Assembly: GCF_023498005.1 (NCBI RefSeq)
Contig: NZ_CP097289.1
Coordinates: 7,688,001 to 7,752,000, forward strand
Direction: 5' to 3'
DNA from: Streptomyces durmitorensis
GTDB taxonomy: Bacteria > Actinomycetota > Actinomycetes > Streptomycetales > Streptomycetaceae
Length of the DNA: 64,000 bases
This document shows positions 39,913 through 51,254 of the stretch, piece after piece; position 1 is the stretch's first letter, and each line of letters opens with the position of its first letter. Under the pieces are notes generated by a model that was not told the origin of the DNA, did not search any database, and was given only the letters and a program-made list of their open reading frames with translations. A program made the translations under genes and the position numbers.

Positions 39913-41634
39913 ATGACTGAGTATGGCCGGGGCCCAGGCTCCGAACCGTGGCATCCCGAGGACCCGTTGTACGGGGACGGCGGATGGGGAGGACAGCAGC
40001 CTTCGGGCGGCCAGTCCACCTACGGCGGCCAGGGGCAGTACCACCCTCAGCAGCCGCAGCAGCATGCGCAGTACGAGGACTGGAGCACGGGCCAGCAGCA
40101 GGCCTACGGCTCGCAGCAGTACGGCGGGCCCGCCGCCCAGCAGCAGTACAACGGAGGCGGCGGCCAGGACCCGCAGTACAACGGCGGCCAGGCGGAGCAG
40201 CAGTACAACGGCGGCCAGGACCAGTACAACGGCGGCTGGGACACGGGCCAGCAGGGTCAGGTCCCGTACTCCGGCGATCCTGCGGACCCCTACGGCAACC
40301 AGCCGGGCGGCTACGGCGCGGAGAGCCCGGACTACTACGGCACTCCCGACGCCTACCCCCCGCCGGAGCCGCCGTCCCGCCGACGCCCCGAACCCGAGCC
40401 GCAGAAGGACTGGGATCCGGGCCCGGACCAGGGCGAGCACGCCTTCTTCTCCGGTGCCGATGACGACGAGGACGAGTACGACGACGAGCCGGGCCGCCGT
40501 GGTGGCCGCGGGGACCGTCGAGGCGGCCGGGGCGGCAAGAAGCCGAAGAAGCGCAGGAGCGGCTGCGCCTGCCTGGTCGTGACGCTGGTCTTCGGCGGCG
40601 GTCTCGCCGGGGTCGGCTATTTCGGCTACCAGTTCTACCAGGACCGATTCGGTACGGCGCCGGACTACGCGGGCGAGGGAACCGGCCTCGCGACCGTCGA
40701 CATCCCGAAGGATTCCGGCGGCTATGTGATCGGCCAGAAACTGAAGGACGCCGGCGTCGTCAAGAGCGTGGACGCGTTTGTCTCCGCGCAGGCGCAGAAT
40801 CCCAATGGCAATTCCATTCAGGACGGCGTCTACGTCCTGAAGAAGGAAATGTCGGCCAAGAGCGCGGTCGAACTGATGCTCAGCCCGAAGAGCCGCAATA
40901 ACCTCATCATTCCCGAGGGTAAGCGGAACTCGTGGGTCTACAAGCAGATCGACACTCGCCTGGAACTCGAAAAGGGAACCACTGAGGGTATCGCCAAGAA
41001 GAAATGGAAGACTCTCGGTCTTCCTGACTGGGCGAACAACAACAAGGACATCAAGGATCCGCTCGAGGGCTTCCTCTATCCCTCCAGTTACCCGGTCGCC
41101 AAGGGCCAGAAGCCGGAGACCGTCCTCAAGAAGATGGTCTCCCACGCCAACGCGAAGTACGACGAGTTGGGCCTCAAGGCGAAGGCCGCCGAGCTGAACC
41201 TGAAGGACCCGTTGCAGGTGCTGACGGTGGCGAGCCTTGTCCAGGCGGAAGGCAAGTACAAGCACGACTTCGAGAAGGTCGCGACGGTCGTCTACAACCG
41301 CCTCAAGACGAACAACACCGAGACGTACGGCCTCCTCGACTTCGACTCGACGGTGAATTACGCCAAGGCCGAAAGCACCCTGGAAACCGGAACGGTCGAC
41401 GACCTGCGCAAGTTCGACGACCCGTACAACACGTACAAGATCAAGGGCCTGCCCCCCGGGCCGATCGGCAACCCCGGAGATGAGGCGCTCAAGTCCGCGC
41501 TCAACCCGGCCAAGGGGAACTGGTACTACTTCGTCTCCATCAACGCGGACACTACGTTGTTCGCCGAGACGAATGAGCAGCATGAGCGCAATCGTCAGAA
41601 GTACCTCGAGGAACAGAAGAAGAATTCCGGCTGA
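39913..41634 (+). CDS. mltG: Endolytic murein transglycosylase
   Basis: 573-residue MltG/YceG protein that cuts nascent peptidoglycan glycan strands. Cytoplasmic N-terminus of about 215 residues, Tyr/Gln/Gly-rich with YNGG and QQYNGG repeats, then acidic and Arg/Lys-rich parts; one membrane helix at about 217-240; LysM-like subdomain and catalytic domain with VASLVQAEGKY aligned to the ASIVEKE active-site block, YNRL and DSTVNYA. ATG at 39913 has AGGGGA upstream. Stop overlaps aroE. From 40760 to 41060 it uses more AAT and ATT than its neighbours. Confidence 0.93.
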   Translation: MTEYGRGPGSEPWHPEDPLYGDGGWGGQQPSGGQSTYGGQGQYHPQQPQQHAQYEDWSTGQQQAYGSQQYGGPAAQQQYNGGGGQDPQYNGGQAEQQYNGGQDQYNGGWDTGQQGQVPYSGDPADPYGNQPGGYGAESPDYYGTPDAYPPPEPPSRRRPEPEPQKDWDPGPDQGEHAFFSGADDDEDEYDDEPGRRGGRGDRRGGRGGKKPKKRRSGCACLVVTLVFGGGLAGVGYFGYQFYQDRFGTAPDYAGEGTGLATVDIPKDSGGYVIGQKLKDAGVVKSVDAFVSAQAQNPNGNSIQDGVYVLKKEMSAKSAVELMLSPKSRNNLIIPEGKRNSWVYKQIDTRLELEKGTTEGIAKKKWKTLGLPDWANNNKDIKDPLEGFLYPSSYPVAKGQKPETVLKKMVSHANAKYDELGLKAKAAELNLKDPLQVLTVASLVQAEGKYKHDFEKVATVVYNRLKTNNTETYGLLDFDSTVNYAKAESTLETGTVDDLRKFDDPYNTYKIKGLPPGPIGNPGDEALKSALNPAKGNWYYFVSINADTTLFAETNEQHERNRQKYLEEQKKNSG

Positions 41635-42461
41635 TGAGCAATGAGCGCAGAGCCGCAGTCCTCGGCTCACCCATCGCCCATTCCCTCTCCCCGGTGCTGC
41701 ACCGCGCCGCATACGGGGAGCTGGGCCTGGTCGACTGGACGTACGACCTGTTCGACGTCGACGAGGCGGCCCTGCCCGGCTTCATCGAGGGGCTCGGTCC
41801 CGAGTGGGCCGGGCTCTCGCTGACGATGCCGCTCAAGCGCGCGGTGATCCCGCTGCTCGACGAGGTCAGCGAGACCGCCGCCTCCGTCGAGGCGGTCAAC
41901 ACCGTCGTCCTGACGGACGACGGGCGTCGCCTCGGCGACAACACCGACATCCCCGGCATGGTCGCCGCCCTGCGGGAACGCGGCATCGAGCAGGTCGAAT
42001 CGGCCGCGATCCTCGGCGCGGGCGCCACCGCGTCCTCCGCGCTCGCCGCGCTCGCGCGGATCTGCACGGGCGAGGTCGTCGCGTACGTACGCAGCGAGGC
42101 GCGCGCCGCCGAGATGCGGCAGTGGGGCGAGCGGCTCGACGTGGAGGTGCGGACGGAGGACTGGGCGGACGCCGAACGCGCGCTGAGCGCGCCGCTGGTG
42201 ATCGCCACGACGCCCGCGGGCGCGACCGACGCGCTGTCGGCCGCCGTGCCCGAGCGGCCCGCGACCCTCTTCGACGTCCTGTACGACCCGTGGCCCACCG
42301 CTCTCGCGGCCCGCTGGTCGATGTACGGCGGAGCCGTCGTCAGCGGGCTCGACCTTCTCGTGCATCAGGCGGTGCTGCAGGTCGAGCAGATGACCGGGCG
42401 CACGCCCGCGCCGCTGGTCGCGATGCGCAAGGCGGGGGAACACGCGCTGGCCGCCCGCTGA
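41634..42461 (+). CDS. aroE: Shikimate dehydrogenase
   Basis: 275 residues. Reduces 3-dehydroshikimate with NADPH. Substrate-binding AVLGSPIAHSLSPVLHRAAY and the catalytic lysine in SLTMPLKRAVI, the Asp in NTDIPGM, and the nucleotide loop GAGATASSALAAL are present. ATG overlaps the mltG stop (CTGATG). The mltG-aroE-aroC order is standard in Streptomyces. Confidence 0.94.
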   Translation: MSNERRAAVLGSPIAHSLSPVLHRAAYGELGLVDWTYDLFDVDEAALPGFIEGLGPEWAGLSLTMPLKRAVIPLLDEVSETAASVEAVNTVVLTDDGRRLGDNTDIPGMVAALRERGIEQVESAAILGAGATASSALAALARICTGEVVAYVRSEARAAEMRQWGERLDVEVRTEDWADAERALSAPLVIATTPAGATDALSAAVPERPATLFDVLYDPWPTALAARWSMYGGAVVSGLDLLVHQAVLQVEQMTGRTPAPLVAMRKAGEHALAAR

Positions 42462-42586
42462 AGCGTCCGCTTTGTGGACCGGAGGCCAGGTCCCGCCCCC
42501 CGACGTGGGAGGATCGGGGGATGGCGGGCCAGGGCCGCGCACCCGGTCGCGCCACGTAGTTCCAGGCGCGAGCATGAGGAGCACCG

Positions 42587-43767
42587 TTGAGCAGGTTGCG
42601 TTGGCTGACCGCGGGAGAGTCCCACGGACCCGCACTTGTCGCGACGCTGGAGGGTCTTCCCGCCGGCGTGCCGATCACCACGGAGATGGTGGCGGACCAC
42701 CTGGCCCGGCGGCGCCTCGGCTATGGGCGCGGTGCGCGCATGAAGTTCGAGCGCGACGAGGTCACCTTCCTGGGCGGCGTCCGGCACGGCCTGACCATGG
42801 GCTCGCCGATCGCGATCATGGTGGGCAACACCGAGTGGCCCAAGTGGGAACAGGTCATGGCGGCCGACCCGGTCGACCCGGAGATCCTCGCCGACCTGGC
42901 CCGCAACGCCCCGCTGACCCGGCCACGGCCCGGCCACGCGGACCTCGCGGGCATGCAGAAGTACGGCTTCGACGAGGCCAGGCCGATCCTGGAGCGCGCC
43001 TCCGCACGTGAGACCGCGGCCCGCGTCGCGCTCGGCGCGGTCGCCCGTTCGTACCTCAAGGAGACGGCCGGCATCGAGATCGTCAGCCACGTGACCGAGC
43101 TGGCGAGCGCCAAGGCTCCGTACGGCGTCTACCCGACCCCCGCCGACGTCGAGAAGCTCGACGCCGACCCCGTGCGCTGCCTCGACGCGGACGCGAGCAA
43201 GGCGATGGTCGCCGAGATCGACCAGGCCCACAAGGACGGCGACACCCTGGGGGGTGTGGTCGAGGTCCTCGCGTACGGCGTGCCCGTCGGGCTCGGCTCG
43301 CACGTGCACTGGGACCGGCGGCTCGACGCGCGGCTCGCCGCCGCGCTCATGGGCATTCAGGCCATCAAGGGCGTCGAGGTCGGCGACGGTTTCGACCTCG
43401 CACGGGTGCCGGGCTCCAAGGCGCACGACGAGATCGTCTCCACGGAGGACGGCATCCGGCGCACCTCCGGCCGCTCCGGCGGCACCGAGGGCGGCCTGAC
43501 CACCGGTGAGCTGCTGCGCGTGCGCGCCGCGATGAAGCCCATCGCGACCGTGCCGCGTGCGCTCGCCACTGTCGACGTCGCCACCGGTGAGGCCACCAAG
43601 GCGCACCACCAGCGCTCCGACGTGTGTGCGGTCCCGGCCGCCGGCATCGTCGCCGAGGCGATGGTCGCGCTGACCCTGGCCGACGCCGTCGCCGAGAAGT
43701 TCGGCGGCGACAGCGTGCCCGAGACCCGGCGGAACGTGCAGTCGTACCTCGACAACCTGCAGATCCG

Positions 43768-43771
<4 letters not shown>
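42587..43771 (+). CDS. aroC: Chorismate synthase
   Basis: 394 residues; converts 5-enolpyruvylshikimate 3-phosphate to chorismate using reduced FMN. Family signatures [36 protein letters not shown], and [12 protein letters not shown] are visible. TTG start at 42587 supported by GAGGAG 8 nt upstream. Followed with a 4-nt overlap by aroK. Confidence 0.97.
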
Positions 43772-45392
<1,621 letters not shown>

Positions 45393-45448
45393 CGCTCCAG
45401 GAGGGCGGAATCGGCCCACCAGAACAAGCCACGGGCACCCTGCGGCCT

Positions 45449-45478
45449 CCCCGGCCGTTCACACAACGTCGGCCGGGG
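45449..45478 (+). terminator. Terminator after aroB
   Basis: Nine-pair stem CCCCGGCCG/CGGCCGGGG with a 12-nt loop, 57 nt after aroB. Confidence 0.65.
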
Positions 45479-45553
45479 ACGGTACCGTTCGGTAACGGGT
45501 GGCCCCGGCCGCCGCCCGACCAGCGTCAGTCGTACGAGACGGAGTGGCACCGG

Positions 45554-46477
45554 ATGCAGCACGCAGTGGGGTCTCCGCTGCCGCCGCCCCATCAGCCGGG
45601 GCACGGACCGGCCACCGGCTGGTCCCCGGCCGCACACCACCCGAGCGGTCCGCCGCCGGGTGCCGCGCCGGGCGGCCCACCGCCTCCCGCGCCGGGCTTC
45701 GCCGGCGCACCGCACCCCCCGGGCACGGCCCCCCATCCGCAGGGACCGGCCCCGCACCCGCACGCCCCGGCGCCGCAGCACGTGGCGCCGGGCGCCTCGC
45801 AGCACAGCCACGCGCCCGTGCCCCCGACCCCGGACACCACGGGCCACATCCAGCTCCCGCCCGGCGGCCCCGTCGCCATGCCGAGCCCGCCGCCCGGCAC
45901 CGCCCAGGCGGACACCGGCGGCACCACGCTGGCCGTCCTCCTGATCGGACCCGCGGGCGCGGGCAAGACGAGCGTCGCCAAGTTCTGGGCGGAGCACCGC
46001 AGGGTGCCGACCGCCCACATCAGCCTCGACGACGTCCGCGAATGGGTGCGCTCGGGCTTCGCGGACCCCCAGTCGGGCTGGAACGACCACTCCGAGGCGC
46101 AGTACCGCCTGGCTCGCCGCACCTGCGGCTTCGCCGCACGCAACTTCCTGGCCAACGGCATCTCCTGCATCCTCGACGACGCGGTCTTCCCCGACCGCCC
46201 GGTCGTCGGCCTCGGCGGCTGGAAGCGCCATGTGGGCCCCGGCCTGCTGCCGGTGGTCCTGCTGCCAGGGCTGGAGATCGTCCTGGAGCGGAACGCGGAG
46301 CGCAGCGGAAACCGCCGCCTCACGGACGAGGAAGTGGCCCGCATCCACGGCCGCATGGCCGGTTGGTACGGCTCGGGGCTGCCCATCATCGACAACTCCC
46401 AGCTGGACGTGCCCGCCACGGCCCGGGTCCTTGACGACGTCCTCGCCCGTTCCATCGCGAGCCCGCCGCAGTGGTAG
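45554..46477 (+). CDS. Proline-rich P-loop protein, zeta-toxin/kinase-like
   Basis: 307 residues. The first 120 are Pro/His/Ala/Gly-rich and disordered; the rest is a small P-loop domain with Walker A GPAGAGKTS near residue 133, SLDDVREW (Asp pair as in zeta-toxin and polynucleotide kinase-like proteins), the basic pair in RLARRTCGFAAR, and LEIVLERNAERSGNR. No antitoxin partner is seen beside it. ATG at 45554 with GGAG upstream. Located between the aroB terminator and pepP; substrate unknown. Confidence 0.8.
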   Translation: MQHAVGSPLPPPHQPGHGPATGWSPAAHHPSGPPPGAAPGGPPPPAPGFAGAPHPPGTAPHPQGPAPHPHAPAPQHVAPGASQHSHAPVPPTPDTTGHIQLPPGGPVAMPSPPPGTAQADTGGTTLAVLLIGPAGAGKTSVAKFWAEHRRVPTAHISLDDVREWVRSGFADPQSGWNDHSEAQYRLARRTCGFAARNFLANGISCILDDAVFPDRPVVGLGGWKRHVGPGLLPVVLLPGLEIVLERNAERSGNRRLTDEEVARIHGRMAGWYGSGLPIIDNSQLDVPATARVLDDVLARSIASPPQW

Positions 46478-46531
46478 GCGGCTGACCGCTCGGTCGGGTG
46501 CGCTGAACGGGCCGACCCGCGCCGCCGCTCA

Positions 46532-46537
46532 TAGGCT
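46532..46537 (+). promoter_or_regulatory. -10 box of a leaderless promoter for pepP-efp-nusB
   Basis: TAGGCT ends exactly 7 nt before the A of the ATG at 46544. No ribosome site precedes the gene. Confidence 0.55.
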
Positions 46538-46543
46538 CGTCCC

Positions 46544-47650
46544 ATGTCAGAGGTGTACGCGGCCCGCCGAGAGCGGCTGAGGGAGCGTTGTGCCGCGGGC
46601 GGCAGCGCGTCGGCGCTGGTCTCCCGCCCCGCCAACGTGCGGTATCTCGCGGGAGCGGCGCCGCAGGGTGCCGTGCTCCTGCTGGGCAGGACCGAGGATC
46701 TGCTGCTGTGCGGCAGGCCGCTCGGCGACGAGCAGGGCGAGGGGCGGCCCGACGAGGGGCTGCGGGTGCAGCTGCTCGACGCGTCCGGCGGGGACGCCGC
46801 CGTCGCGGGCGCCGATCTCGCGGCCGCGCAGGGCGCCGATTCGCTCGCCGTCGAGGAGCACGACCTCACGGTCGCCCGGCACCGCGCCCTGGGATCCGTC
46901 GCGCCGCGGCTGCGGCTCGCGGACCTCGGGGGAGCGGTCGAACAACTGCGGCTGGTCAAGGACGAGGAGGAGATCTCCTGCCTGCGGATCGGCTCCGAGA
47001 TCGCCGACCAGGCCCTCGGCGAGCTGCTCGAATCGATTCTCGTGGGGCGTACGGAACGTCATCTCGCCTTGGAGCTCGAACGCCGCCTCGTCGATCACGG
47101 CGCGGACGGGCCCGCCTTCCCGACCTCCGTCGCCACCGGGCCGAACTCGGGCAGGGGCGCCCATCGGCCGTCGGACCGGCGGGTGGAGGAGGGGGATTTC
47201 CTCTCCGTGTGCCTGGGGGCCAGTTATCGCGGCTATCGTTGTGAGATCGGGCGTACGTTCGTCATCGGTACGTCTCCCGCGGACTGGCAGATCGAGCTGT
47301 ACGACCTCGTCTTCGCCGCTCAGCGGGCAGGCAGGGAGGCTCTCGCACCGGGCGCCGCCTACCGTGACATCGACCGTGCGGCACGGCATGTACTGGACTC
47401 CGCGGGGTATGCGGACGGTCTCGCTCCGCTGATGGGACACGGTGTGGGGCTCGAAATCGACGAGGACCCGCAGTTGGCGCCCGCGGCCATGGGTAAACTG
47501 GACGCCTGCGTGCCGGTCACCGTCGAACCGGGGGTTCACATCCCGGGACGGGGTGGTGTCCGGATCGATGACACGCTCGTCGTGCGCCCCGAGGCGGACG
47601 GCGGACCCGAGCTACTCACCATTACGACCAAGGAGCTGCTCGCGCTCTAG
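46544..47650 (+). CDS. pepP: M24 (pepP-like) peptidase-fold protein, altered metal site
   Basis: 368 residues, creatinase-like N-terminal domain and pita-bread M24 domain. The five metal ligands of proline peptidases are largely changed: the first Asp is Cys223 (SVCLGASY), the second is Glu234 (CEIGRT), His299 is kept (GHGVGLEID), Glu328 is kept (VEPG), and the last Glu is Asp342 (RIDDT). The substrate-contact His is Asp306. The 11-residue Asp-Asp spacing is kept. It may be inactive or use another metal. Upstream of efp, as in many bacteria, so it may relate to EF-P maturation or proline stress. Confidence 0.85.
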   Translation: MSEVYAARRERLRERCAAGGSASALVSRPANVRYLAGAAPQGAVLLLGRTEDLLLCGRPLGDEQGEGRPDEGLRVQLLDASGGDAAVAGADLAAAQGADSLAVEEHDLTVARHRALGSVAPRLRLADLGGAVEQLRLVKDEEEISCLRIGSEIADQALGELLESILVGRTERHLALELERRLVDHGADGPAFPTSVATGPNSGRGAHRPSDRRVEEGDFLSVCLGASYRGYRCEIGRTFVIGTSPADWQIELYDLVFAAQRAGREALAPGAAYRDIDRAARHVLDSAGYADGLAPLMGHGVGLEIDEDPQLAPAAMGKLDACVPVTVEPGVHIPGRGGVRIDDTLVVRPEADGGPELLTITTKELLAL

Positions 47651-47709
47651 CTTTTCAGCTGTGCGCGTGCGCCGGGGTCGTCCACGTCAGTCCAGGAGAT
47701 TCCGCAACC

Positions 47710-48276
47710 GTGGCTTCCACGAACGACCTCAAGAACGGCCTGGTGCTCAAGCTCGACGGGGGCCAGCTCTGGTCCGTCGTCGAGTTCCAGCACGTCAAGC
47801 CCGGCAAGGGCCCCGCCTTTGTGCGCACGAAGCTCAAGAACGTGCTGTCCGGCAAGGTCGTCGACAAGACCTTCAACGCCGGCGTCAAGGTCGACACGGC
47901 GACGATCGACAAGCGCGACATGCAGTTCTCCTACATGGACGGCGACTACTTCGTCTTCATGGACATGGAGACGTACGACCAGCTGCACGTCGACCGCAAG
48001 TCCGTCGGTGACGCCGCCAACTTCCTGATCGAGGGCTTCACGGCCTCCGTCGCGCAGCACGAGGGCGAAGTTCTCTTCGTCGAGCTGCCGGCCGCCGTCG
48101 AGCTGGTCATCCAGGAGACCGAGCCCGGCGTCCAGGGCGACCGCTCCACCGGCGGCACCAAGCCCGCGACGCTGGAGACCGGCCACCAGATCCAGGTGCC
48201 GCTCTTCATCACCACCGGCGAGAAGATCAAGGTCGACACCCGTGACAGTGGCTACCTCGGCCGGGTGAACAGCTAA
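47710..48276 (+). CDS. efp: Elongation factor P
   Basis: 188 residues; rescues ribosomes stalled at polyproline. KOW-like domain I with [38 protein letters not shown] and the tip lysine in KPGKGP, and two OB domains. In actinobacteria this lysine is usually unmodified. GTG start with AGGAGA upstream. nusB begins 2 nt after its stop. Confidence 0.97.
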   Translation: MASTNDLKNGLVLKLDGGQLWSVVEFQHVKPGKGPAFVRTKLKNVLSGKVVDKTFNAGVKVDTATIDKRDMQFSYMDGDYFVFMDMETYDQLHVDRKSVGDAANFLIEGFTASVAQHEGEVLFVELPAAVELVIQETEPGVQGDRSTGGTKPATLETGHQIQVPLFITTGEKIKVDTRDSGYLGRVNS

Positions 48277-48278
48277 CC

Positions 48279-48713
48279 GTGGCTGCTCGTAATACGGCCC
48301 GCAAGCGCGCCTTCCAGATCCTTTTCGAGGCCGACCAGCGTGGTACCGACGTCTTGACGGTCCTCGCGGACTGGGTGCGTCACTCGCGGTCCGACACCCG
48401 GCAGCCGCCGGTCAGCGAGTTCACGATGGAGCTGGTCGAGGGGTATGCCCAGCACGAGCGCCACATCGACGAGCTGATCTCGCAGTACGCCGTCGGGTGG
48501 ACCCTGGACAGGATGCCGGTCGTCGACCGCAACATCCTGCGGATCGGTGCCTACGAGCTGATCTGGGTCGACGCGACGCCGGACGCCGTGGTGATCGACG
48601 AGTCCGTGCAGCTCGCCAAGGAGTTCTCCACGGACGACTCGCCGTCCTTCGTGAACGGCCTGCTCGGCCGCTTCAAGGACCTGAAGCCGAGTCTGCGCCG
48701 CGACGAGGCGTAA
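48279..48713 (+). CDS. nusB: Transcription antitermination factor NusB
   Basis: 144 residues, all helical, ARNTARKRAFQILFEAD at the start and VDRNILRIGAYELIW, as in the family. Binds boxA RNA with S10 during rRNA transcription. GTG start 2 nt after efp. Confidence 0.96.
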   Translation: MAARNTARKRAFQILFEADQRGTDVLTVLADWVRHSRSDTRQPPVSEFTMELVEGYAQHERHIDELISQYAVGWTLDRMPVVDRNILRIGAYELIWVDATPDAVVIDESVQLAKEFSTDDSPSFVNGLLGRFKDLKPSLRRDEA

Positions 48714-48730
48714 GCCTCCCAACGCCGCTC

Positions 48731-48763
48731 AGAGGGCCCGCAGCGACCCGCTGCGGGCCCTCT
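48731..48763 (+). terminator. Terminator after nusB
   Basis: Perfect 14-pair stem AGAGGGCCCGCAGC/GCTGCGGGCCCTCT with a 5-nt loop, 17 nt after the stop. Confidence 0.85.
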
Positions 48764-48779
48764 GGCGTGTCCGGGGACT

Positions 48780-48797
48780 CCCCAGGGGCTCCTGGGG
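48780..48797. repeat. Short inverted repeat between nusB and bldD
   Basis: CCCCAGG/CCTGGGG, 7 pairs, 4-nt loop, between the two stronger terminator stems. Confidence 0.5.
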
Positions 48798-48834
48798 CCC
48801 GTGTTACCTCCCGAGGGCTCACGCGCGTACGCAG

Positions 48835-48880
48835 AACGCCGGGGTGGCCGGAACCCATCGGTTCCGGCCACCCCGGCGTT
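48835..48880. terminator. Terminator after bldD
   Basis: Perfect 20-pair stem (arms AACGCCGGGGTGGCCGGAAC and its complement) around CCATCG, 29 nt beyond the bldD stop. Likely serves bldD and also backs up nusB. Confidence 0.85.
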
Positions 48881-48909
48881 ACGTTTCTGCTCAGTTCTCG
48901 CTTGAGGGA

Positions 48910-49410
48910 TCAGACGTCGTCGTGGGCGACGGCGCGGCGCGCGTCCGCGTCCAGGACGCCCCAGCTGATCAGCTGCTCGGTGAGAACCGAGGGCGACTGG
49001 TCATAGATCACGGCGAGGGTGCGCAGGTCGTCCTGGCGGATCGAGAGCACCTTGCCGTTGTAGTCACCGCGCTGCGACTGGATCGTGGCGGCATACCGCT
49101 GCAGGGGGCCCGCCTTCTCCTGCGGGACGTGCGCGAGGCGCTCAAGGTCGAGAACGAGCTTGGGCGGCGGCTCGGCCGCACCGCCGGGAGCGGTGCCGGG
49201 CAGCAGCTCCTGGACCGGGACGCCGTAGAAGTCCGCCAGCTCGGCAAGGCGCTGTACGGTCACGGCGCGGTCGCCGCGTTCGTACGAACCGACCACGACC
49301 GCCTTCCAGCGTCCCTGGGACTTCTCCTCGACGCCGTGGAGGGAAAGGCCCTGCTGGGTACGGATGGCGCGGAGCTTGGCCCCGAGCTGTTTGGCGTATT
49401 CGCTGGACAT
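48910..49410 (-). CDS. bldD: Developmental master repressor BldD
   Basis: 166 residues. N-terminal helix-turn-helix (residues about 1-75: KLRAIRTQQGLSLHGVEEKS, VVVGSYERGDRAVT) and a C-terminal domain carrying the cyclic di-GMP signature RGD-x8-RQDD (Arg114, Asp116, Arg125, Asp128). In Streptomyces, BldD bound to tetrameric c-di-GMP represses sporulation genes. The ATG has GGGGAG upstream. Transcribed divergently from the pyr operon; it is autoregulated in the family (see box at 49433-49461). Confidence 0.97.
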   Translation of the reverse strand: MSSEYAKQLGAKLRAIRTQQGLSLHGVEEKSQGRWKAVVVGSYERGDRAVTVQRLAELADFYGVPVQELLPGTAPGGAAEPPPKLVLDLERLAHVPQEKAGPLQRYAATIQSQRGDYNGKVLSIRQDDLRTLAVIYDQSPSVLTEQLISWGVLDADARRAVAHDDV

Positions 49411-49432
49411 ATAGCTCCCCGGACGAAGAACG

Positions 49433-49461
49433 GTAACTCACTGTGAGGTTACGCAGCGTTA
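49433..49461. promoter_or_regulatory. BldD operator region
   Basis: TTACGCAGCGTTA at 49449-49461 matches the BldD consensus TNACNC(A/T)GNGTNA at every fixed position. Next to it is the palindrome TCACTGTGA (49438-49446), part of the longer dyad 49433-49452. Both lie 23-51 nt upstream of the bldD start, where they would repress bldD. Confidence 0.85.
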
Positions 49462-49512
49462 CTTGGGTGCGTCAAGCCGAATGGTCCGTACCGACCCCTC
49501 CCAGGGGGGTCG

Positions 49513-49543
49513 TGACCGGCGGCGTTGCCGGTGCTGGTACTGT
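49513..49543 (+). promoter_or_regulatory. Promoter of the pyr operon
   Basis: TGACCG (49513-49518), 19-nt spacer, TACTGT (49538-49543). Start would be near 49550, giving a leader of about 60 nt that contains the PyrR loop. Confidence 0.45.
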
Positions 49544-49562
49544 GGATGGCGCAATTTCGACG

Positions 49563-50181
<619 letters not shown>

Positions 50182-50263
50182 CACCGGCTCCCTCCACGGG
50201 CACCGGGGCACACCCCTGCGCGCCCGCGTGCCCGCACACCTCCACATGACGGAGTACACCCAG

Positions 50264-51250
50264 ATGATGCGACACCTCATCTCGGCCGCCGACCTCACCC
50301 GCGACGACGCCGTTCTCATCCTCGACACCGCCGACGAGATGGCCCGGGTCGCCGACCGGCCGATCAAGAAGCTGCCCGCGCTGCGCGGCCGCACGATCTG
50401 CAACCTGTTCTTCGAGGACTCGACCCGGACCCGGATCTCCTTCGAGGCCGCCGAGAAGCGCCTCTCCGCCGACGTCATCAACTTCGCCGCCAAGGGATCG
50501 AGCGTCTCCAAGGGCGAGTCGCTCAAGGACACCGCCCAGACCCTGGAGGCGATGGGCGTCGACGCCGTCGTCATCCGGCACGGCGCGTCCGGTGCCCCCT
50601 ACCGGCTCGCCACCTCCGGCTGGATCGACGCCCCGGTGATCAACGCCGGCGACGGCACCCACCAGCACCCCACGCAGGCCCTGCTCGACGCCTTCACCAT
50701 GCGGCGCCGGCTCGTCGGCAAGGACGAGGGCCTCGGCAAGGACCTGAGCGGCAAGCGCATCACGCTCGTCGGCGACGTCCTGCACAGCCGGGTCGCACGC
50801 TCGAACGTCGACCTCCTGCACACCCTGGGCGCCCAGGTCACCCTGGTCGCCCCGCCCACGCTCGTGCCGGTCGGCGTCGACACCTGGCCCTGCGACGTGT
50901 CGTACGACCTGGACCGCGTGCTCCCGAAGTCCGACGCCGTGATGATGCTGCGCGTGCAGCGCGAGCGCATGAACGCCGCGTTCTTCCCGACCGAGCGCGA
51001 GTACTCGCGTCGCTACGGCCTGGACGGCGAGCGCATGGCGAAGATGCCCGAGCACGCCATCGTGATGCACCCGGGCCCGATGGTGCGCGGCATGGAGATC
51101 ACCGCCGAGGTCGCCGACTCCGACCGCTGCACGGTCATCGAGCAGGTCGCCAACGGCGTCCACACCCGGATGGCCGTCCTCTACCTGCTCCTGGGCGGCA
51201 ACGAACCCGCCGTCACCCACACCCGCCCCACCGGTTCCGAGGAGAAGTAA
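50264..51250 (+). CDS. pyrB: Aspartate carbamoyltransferase, catalytic chain
   Basis: 328 residues. Carbamoyl-phosphate motif [13 protein letters not shown] (usually STRTRTSFE), [29 protein letters not shown], and [12 protein letters not shown] at 50264 has GGAG 9 nt upstream; an ATG at 50246 is an alternative. No regulatory chain (pyrI) is seen. pyrC follows 4 nt later. Confidence 0.96.
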   Translation: MMRHLISAADLTRDDAVLILDTADEMARVADRPIKKLPALRGRTICNLFFEDSTRTRISFEAAEKRLSADVINFAAKGSSVSKGESLKDTAQTLEAMGVDAVVIRHGASGAPYRLATSGWIDAPVINAGDGTHQHPTQALLDAFTMRRRLVGKDEGLGKDLSGKRITLVGDVLHSRVARSNVDLLHTLGAQVTLVAPPTLVPVGVDTWPCDVSYDLDRVLPKSDAVMMLRVQRERMNAAFFPTEREYSRRYGLDGERMAKMPEHAIVMHPGPMVRGMEITAEVADSDRCTVIEQVANGVHTRMAVLYLLLGGNEPAVTHTRPTGSEEK

Positions 51251-51254
51251 CAAC

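Noticed and set aside
40080..40260. CRISPR-like or satellite repeat in the mltG N-terminus
   Set aside because: The repeats are coding YNGG/QQYNGG units of uneven spacing.
45554..46477. Toxin-antitoxin pair
   Set aside because: The P-loop domain is zeta-toxin-like, but no small antitoxin gene lies next to it.
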